Positions 60,026-64,000 of a DNA stretch of 64,000 nucleotides are shown one piece after another. Both the position numbers and the translations under genes were made by a program. Positions within the stretch are counted from its first letter, which is position 1, and each line of letters begins with the position of its first letter. This stretch comes from Desulfobacillus sp041396245 (lineage in GTDB: Bacteria > Pseudomonadota > Gammaproteobacteria > Burkholderiales > Rhodocyclaceae): NCBI GenBank assembly GCA_041396245.1, contig JAWKYW010000005.1, positions 124,001 through 188,000 of the forward strand. The letters are read 5' to 3'. The notes under the pieces were generated by a model, which made no database searches, was not told where the DNA came from, and saw nothing but the letters and a program-made list of their open reading frames with translations.

Positions 60026-61369
60026 TCAGGCCCCGGCCACGGTCATGCGCTCGATCAGGATCGAGCCGGTCTGCTTGGAACCGCGCACCAGCACGTCGCT
60101 GCCGACGGCGACGATGCCGCGCAGCATGTCCTTGAGGTTGCCGGCGATGGTGATCTCCTGCACGGGATGGCCGATCTCGCCGTTTTCCACCCAGTAGCCG
60201 GAGGCGCCGCGCGAATAATCGCCGGTGACGTAGTTCACGCCCTGGCCCAGCACCTCGGTGACGAGCAGGCCGCGGCCCATCAGGGCGGCGAGGCCGACGA
60301 GGTCGCGCCTGCCCGGCCGCACGATCAGGTTGTGGCTGCCGCCGGCGTTGCCGGTGCTGCGCATGCCCAGCTTGCGCGCCGAATAGGTGGACAGGAAATA
60401 GCCCTTGAGGACGCCGGCCTCGACCACCTCGCGATCCTGCGTGGCCACGCCGTCGTCGTCGAAGGGGCTGCTCCCCAGGGCACGCGGCAGGTGCGGCCGC
60501 TCGCTGATGTGCACCTGGGGCGAGAAGACCTGGGTGCCGAGGCTGTCGAGCAGGAAGGAGGATTTGCGGTAGAGGCTGCCGCCCGAGGCGGCATAGACGA
60601 AATTGCCGATCAGCGAGGCGGCCAGCGGCGCTTCGAACAGCACCGGCACCTCGCAGGTGGCGATCTTGCGCGCGCCCAGGCGCGAAAGGGCGCGGCGCGC
60701 CGCGTATTCGCCGATGGTCTCCGCTTCGGCCAGCGCGGCGGCGTCGCGATGGCTGCTGTACCAGTCGTCGCGCTGCATGGCGTCGCCCTCGCCGGCGATG
60801 ACCGAGCAGGACAGGTAGTGGCGCGAGGAGGGGTAGCCGCCCATGAAGCCGAGGCTGTTGGCGGAAACGAAGTGCGACTGCTGGCAGGAGACGCTGGCGC
60901 CCTCCGAGTTTTTCACCAGCGGGCTGACGGCGAAGGCCGCCGCCTCGCAGCGCCGGGCCAGGTCGATGGCGTCCTCCACCGGTGGATTCCAGGGGTGGTA
61001 CAGGTCGAGGTCCATTTCGCCGCGCGCCAGCAGTTCGGCCTCCGGCAGGCCGGCGGCCTCGTCCGGGGCGGTGAAGCGCGCGATGGACAGCGCCGCATCG
61101 ACCGTCGCCTGCAGGGCGGCGCGCGAGAAATCCGAGGTCGAGGCGTAGCCGCGCCGCTGGCCGAGGTACACCGTGACGCCGACGCCCTTGTCGCGGTTGT
61201 ATTCGATGGTCTCGACGGTGCCCAGGCGCACTGTCACGGACTGGCCAAACCCCTCCGAGACGTCCGCCTCGCAGGCGTCGGCGCCGCACGCGCGGGCATG
61301 GTCGAGTATGTCCTGCGCCATCTGGCGCAGCGTGTCCTGCGGGAAGCTGAAATCGGGAGAAGACATCAC
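60026..61369 (-). CDS. pmbA: Metalloprotease subunit PmbA (TldE)
   Basis: A 447-residue protein, the non-catalytic partner of TldD in a heterodimeric protease that acts on modified peptides and CcdA. Segments include TVRLGTVETIEYNRDKGVGV, KNSEGASVS, VLFEAPLAASLIGNFVYAAS and the C-terminal QTGSILIERMTVAGA. No tldD is present in this window. It is divergent from darP. Confidence 0.94.
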   Translation of the reverse strand: MMSSPDFSFPQDTLRQMAQDILDHARACGADACEADVSEGFGQSVTVRLGTVETIEYNRDKGVGVTVYLGQRRGYASTSDFSRAALQATVDAALSIARFTAPDEAAGLPEAELLARGEMDLDLYHPWNPPVEDAIDLARRCEAAAFAVSPLVKNSEGASVSCQQSHFVSANSLGFMGGYPSSRHYLSCSVIAGEGDAMQRDDWYSSHRDAAALAEAETIGEYAARRALSRLGARKIATCEVPVLFEAPLAASLIGNFVYAASGGSLYRKSSFLLDSLGTQVFSPQVHISERPHLPRALGSSPFDDDGVATQDREVVEAGVLKGYFLSTYSARKLGMRSTGNAGGSHNLIVRPGRRDLVGLAALMGRGLLVTEVLGQGVNYVTGDYSRGASGYWVENGEIGHPVQEITIAGNLKDMLRGIVAVGSDVLVRGSKQTGSILIERMTVAGA

Positions 61370-61404
61370 GGAAGGGGAAGAGGCAAAGATATAATCATAC
61401 CAAC

Positions 61405-61929
61405 ATGAGGAATCTGGAAGACCTGGACAGCCTGAACAACCCCGACGCGCCGGATCGCCCCAGCAAGTCGCAGAAAAAGCGCGACATGCATGCCCTGCAG
61501 GAAATGGGGGCGGCGCTGGTCGCGCTCCCGCCGGAGCGGCTCGGCCGCATCGAAATGCCGGAGAGCCTGCGCGGCGCCATTCGCGAGGCGCAGCGGCTGA
61601 CCCGTCACGAGGCGCGCCGCCGCCAGATGCAATACATCGGGCGCCTGATGCGGGACGTCGATCCGGCGCCGATCCGCGAAGCGCTGGATGTCGTCAATGG
61701 CAGCTCCGCCGCCGAGACGGCCCGCCAGCACCGCCTGGAGCGCCTGCGCGAGCGGCTGCTGGAGGATGAAACGGTATTGACGGAAATCGGCGCGGCGCAC
61801 CCCGGTGCCGACATCACGCGCCTGCGGCAGTTGCGCCGCAACGCGCTGAAGGATCGCGCCGAAGGACGCCCGCCGCGCGCCTACCGCGAACTGTTCCGCC
61901 TGCTGCGGGAGCTGGACCATGACCGATGA
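61405..61929 (+). CDS. darP: Ribosome-associated protein DarP (YjgA)
   Basis: A 174-residue highly charged, mostly helical protein that binds late 50S intermediates. PSKSQKKRDMHALQEMG, RRQMQYIGRLMRD and RLRQLRRNA are typical of the DUF615/YjgA family. It is divergent from pmbA, as in many proteobacteria, and overlaps mog by 11 bases. Confidence 0.92.
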   Translation: MRNLEDLDSLNNPDAPDRPSKSQKKRDMHALQEMGAALVALPPERLGRIEMPESLRGAIREAQRLTRHEARRRQMQYIGRLMRDVDPAPIREALDVVNGSSAAETARQHRLERLRERLLEDETVLTEIGAAHPGADITRLRQLRRNALKDRAEGRPPRAYRELFRLLRELDHDR

Positions 61930-62467
61930 ACTGCTGATCGGCCTGGTGTCGATCTCCGACCGCGCCGCCGGCGGGGTCTATGAGGACCGCGGCATCCCCG
62001 CCCTGCGCGAGTGGTTCGGCGCGGCGCTGGCCTCGCCCTGGCGCATGGAAAACCGGCTCATCCCGGATGAGCAGCCGCTGATCGAAGCCACCCTGATCGA
62101 ACTGGCCGACCGCGTCGGCTGCCACCTCGTCATGACCACCGGCGGCACCGGCCCGGCGCCGCGCGACGTGACGCCGGAAGCGACACTGGCGGTGGCGCAC
62201 AAGGTACTGCCCGGATTCGGCGAGCAGATGCGGCAGGTCAGCCTGAAGTACGTGCCCACCGCCATCCTCTCGCGCCAGGCCGGCGTGGTGCGGGGGACAA
62301 CGCTGATCCTCAACCTGCCCGGCCAGCCCAAGGCGATCAAGGAAACGCTGGACGGGATCTTCGCTGCCGTGCCCTACTGCATCGACCTCATCGGCGGACC
62401 CTACATCGAAACGAACGAGGCGGTGATCCAGGCCTTCCGGCCGAAGTCGGCGATACGGCAGAAGTAG
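61919..62467 (+). CDS. mog: Molybdopterin adenylyltransferase
   Basis: A 182-residue enzyme that adenylates molybdopterin before molybdenum insertion. The MPT-binding region is TTGGTGPAPRDVTPEAT, with GLVSISDRAAGGVYEDRGI near the N-terminus and LNLPGQPKAI. Length is normal. It overlaps the end of darP by 11 bases. Together with moeB at 48.4 kb it suggests molybdoenzymes in the organism. Confidence 0.94.
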   Translation: MTDELLIGLVSISDRAAGGVYEDRGIPALREWFGAALASPWRMENRLIPDEQPLIEATLIELADRVGCHLVMTTGGTGPAPRDVTPEATLAVAHKVLPGFGEQMRQVSLKYVPTAILSRQAGVVRGTTLILNLPGQPKAIKETLDGIFAAVPYCIDLIGGPYIETNEAVIQAFRPKSAIRQK

Positions 62468-62482
62468 CGGCAAGACAGTGGC

Positions 62483-62631
62483 GAGCAGGCGCCAGCCTGC
62501 GAATACCTGTCACCCCCATCCGCGGGAAGGGGCCCGGGGGGGCTTTCACAAATTCAGCGGGGGAGCAGGCGCCAGCCTGCGAACCACCGTCACCCCCTTC
62601 CGCGGGAAGGGGGCCGGGGGGAAGGCTTTCA
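62483..62631 (+). repeat. Tandem pair of GTCA-hairpin repeats (R4, R5)
   Basis: Two units 80 bases apart (62483 and 62563) each start GAGCAGGCGCCAGCCTGCGA, contain GTCACCCCC and its hairpin, and end GGCTTTCA. The second unit has a perfect 9-bp stem (CCCCCTTCC, GCG loop, GGAAGGGGG). The terminal TCA of the second unit is the TGA stop of the PilZ-domain gene on the other strand. Only two units exist and nothing separates them except about 14 bases. Confidence 0.85.
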
Positions 62632-64000
62632 ATTGGGCGGCGCGACCCGGTAGAGGCCGAGATCGAAGTCCACCCCCGTCTCAAGCTGCTCGACCGGATC
62701 GAGGCGGGCCGAGCGGCCCTGCCAGGCGAACACCAGGGGAATCGCCGGCTCGTAGGCGGCGCCCGGCAGGATCACGCGCACGGTGTCGCCGCTGTGCAGG
62801 CTGTCGAGCAGGATGGCGTTGCAGTCCATGCCGCCGAGGTCGCAGGCGACGGCCTGCGGCGATTTCGACAAGGTCTCGATGCCGACCGATCCCTGCGTCG
62901 GGGTTTCGCGGCTGAAGCGGCGGATGACGCCGACCAGCCAGTTGCTGCCGCCTTCCGGCTGCATGCCGAGCAAGGCGCCGATGCGCACCCAGTCCGAGGC
63001 CGCGAGCGGCACCTGCGCCCCCATGCCGCCGAGGCTGACATCGTCGACGACCCAGGCTTCGCTTTCTTCGCCGCCCCGGCCCGACAGACGGGCATGGATG
63101 GTGTCCAGGCCGTTCACGACGGTCAGCCGCGACTTGACGCGATGGCGGTCGTGCGAGCGCATCGGCGGCTTCGGCGCCCAGTACATGGCCAGATGCCTGA
63201 TGACCGGCAGCACGGTCCGCGCCGAATACTGGGCGCCCAGGTTCACTTCCGCCGGCACCTCGCCGCGCTCCACCTGGCGCAGCAGGTCCTGCAGCCGGGC
63301 CAGGGCGGGGCCGGCGCTGAAAAAGCGCAGACCGGGCGCCACCTGCGGCAGGACGGCCAGCCGCCGGGGCGGGGCCGGCTTGTCGGCATCCACCCAATAC
63401 ACGTTGTCGGGACGCGCCTCGGCGGTAAACACGAAAGACGGCAGGAAGTGGGCGATGAGGCGCTCGGCGATCTCGATTTCCAGCGGCAGCAGGCTGTCCA
63501 TGCTGGAAGCCTGGAACGCCAGCGCTTTCAGGTATTCCTGCTCCACCGTGCTCTCGCCCGGGACGTTCGGGTAGGGCGTCACCGGCTGGCGCGAAAAGCG
63601 GCCCTGGTCGGCGAATAGGTAGGCACGGCCCATGCGCTGCCACAGCTCGGCATTCACCGGGCCGTAGCGGAACTGGTCCCATTTCAGCTGCGCCGAGTAA
63701 GCGCGCAGCATGCGGACGACCAGCAGGGGCAGGTCGGACTTGATCGCCTCGCCGCCCTTTTCCTGCCGCGCATGGCGGTCCAGGCACGTGTCGTAGGCCG
63801 CGGCGAGTTGCGCCCAGAAGTCGTGGTTCGCCTGCCACAGCTTGTATTCCTGCTGGCGACCGAGCCGCGGCGAGGCCAGGTAGTCGCGGGCCAGCTTGCG
63901 CGCATGCGTCTGGGCCGCCTCGTCGAGCTGGGAAACCAGGGCGAGGCGATCGGACAGCTTGAGGATTTCGTCGCCGGCGACCGATTCCAGCCAGCCGGAA
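62629..64000 (-). CDS. PilZ-domain protein, 5' end beyond window
   Basis: The frame stays open from 62629 through the right edge (457 codons seen), so a Met at 63711 is not the true start. Early residues read GWLESVAGDEILKLSDRLAL. The N-terminal part is mostly helical and not recognised. Near 63141-63025 lies RVKSR (RxxxR) then DVSLGG (DxSxxG), the two halves of the PilZ c-di-GMP-binding motif. The protein lacks membrane segments in this part. It is probably a cytosolic c-di-GMP receptor of unknown output. Confidence 0.7.
   Translation of the reverse strand, partial: SGWLESVAGDEILKLSDRLALVSQLDEAAQTHARKLARDYLASPRLGRQQEYKLWQANHDFWAQLAAAYDTCLDRHARQEKGGEAIKSDLPLLVVRMLRAYSAQLKWDQFRYGPVNAELWQRMGRAYLFADQGRFSRQPVTPYPNVPGESTVEQEYLKALAFQASSMDSLLPLEIEIAERLIAHFLPSFVFTAEARPDNVYWVDADKPAPPRRLAVLPQVAPGLRFFSAGPALARLQDLLRQVERGEVPAEVNLGAQYSARTVLPVIRHLAMYWAPKPPMRSHDRHRVKSRLTVVNGLDTIHARLSGRGGEESEAWVVDDVSLGGMGAQVPLAASDWVRIGALLGMQPEGGSNWLVGVIRRFSRETPTQGSVGIETLSKSPQAVACDLGGMDCNAILLDSLHSGDTVRVILPGAAYEPAIPLVFAWQGRSARLDPVEQLETGVDFDLGLYRVAPPN

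Noticed and set aside
62483..62631. Possible CRISPR array
   Set aside because: Only two units of about 69 bases, 80 apart, with no spacers of regular size and no cas genes. The hairpin repeat explanation fits better.

Overview
The window is about 64 kb of GC-rich DNA from a betaproteobacterium, most likely a member of or near the Rhodocyclales. This is inferred from the gene families and local orders (rppH/proS, pilBCD, aspS-nudB, argB-slmA, glyA-nrdR-ribD, secB-gpsA, pmbA/darP/mog), the diheme cytochrome c4 and the large TRAP/type IV pilus content. No database search was made. No rRNA, tRNA, prophage, IS element or CRISPR array was recognised, and no stretch over 300 bases lacks a gene.

Layout. 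1-6.2 kb: a CNP1-like/CBS/rppH group on the minus strand, then proS with a lytic transglycosylase, ffh, and a CcsA-type membrane protein. 6.4-10.3 kb: pilB-pilC-pilD (type IV pilus motor, platform, prepilin peptidase). 10.3-14.5 kb: an FmdB zinc ribbon, DUF502 protein, aspS, a secreted barnase-type RNase with its barstar inhibitor, and nudB. 14.4-22.7 kb: a CWC cysteine-rich protein, hsp20 behind a sigma-32-like promoter, argB, a HAD nucleotidase, slmA, hemB, engB, cytochrome c4, bioB-bioC and a ComF-type protein.

22.7-40.6 kb is a complete minus-strand MSHA-type (mannose-sensitive haemagglutinin) type IV pilus locus. It reads mshE-G-F-A-C-D-O-P, then an inserted nucleotidyltransferase/small-protein pair, then mshQ, then a second block mshI-I2-J-K-L-M-N with its own promoter-like sequence. 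MshE carries two c-di-GMP-binding MshEN motifs. MshQ is a 1278-residue adhesin-like protein with three LamG-like repeats, two of them nearly identical.

40.6-49.5 kb: trmL; a tight operon of an ArsR-family regulator, rhodanese, glutaredoxin, secB, an SH3 protein and gpsA; gpmA, an EnvC-like factor, a CtpA-type protease and moeB. The ArsR protein has the two-cysteine spacing of persulfide sensors (BigR/SqrR) and a dyad over its promoter, so this is the best candidate for an undescribed regulatory circuit. 49.5-64 kb: ribD, nrdR, glyA, a three-domain acyl carrier/AMP ligase/acyltransferase, a histidine phosphatase, a TRAP transporter with convergent substrate-binding gene, pmbA, darP, mog, and a truncated PilZ-domain protein.

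Several dispersed repeat families run through the window: a GTCA-plus-hairpin family (5 copies), GTAG-type REP sequences flanking gpsA, and a 24-nt motif beginning AAAGTCAG. Some copies form the start or stop of neighbouring genes.
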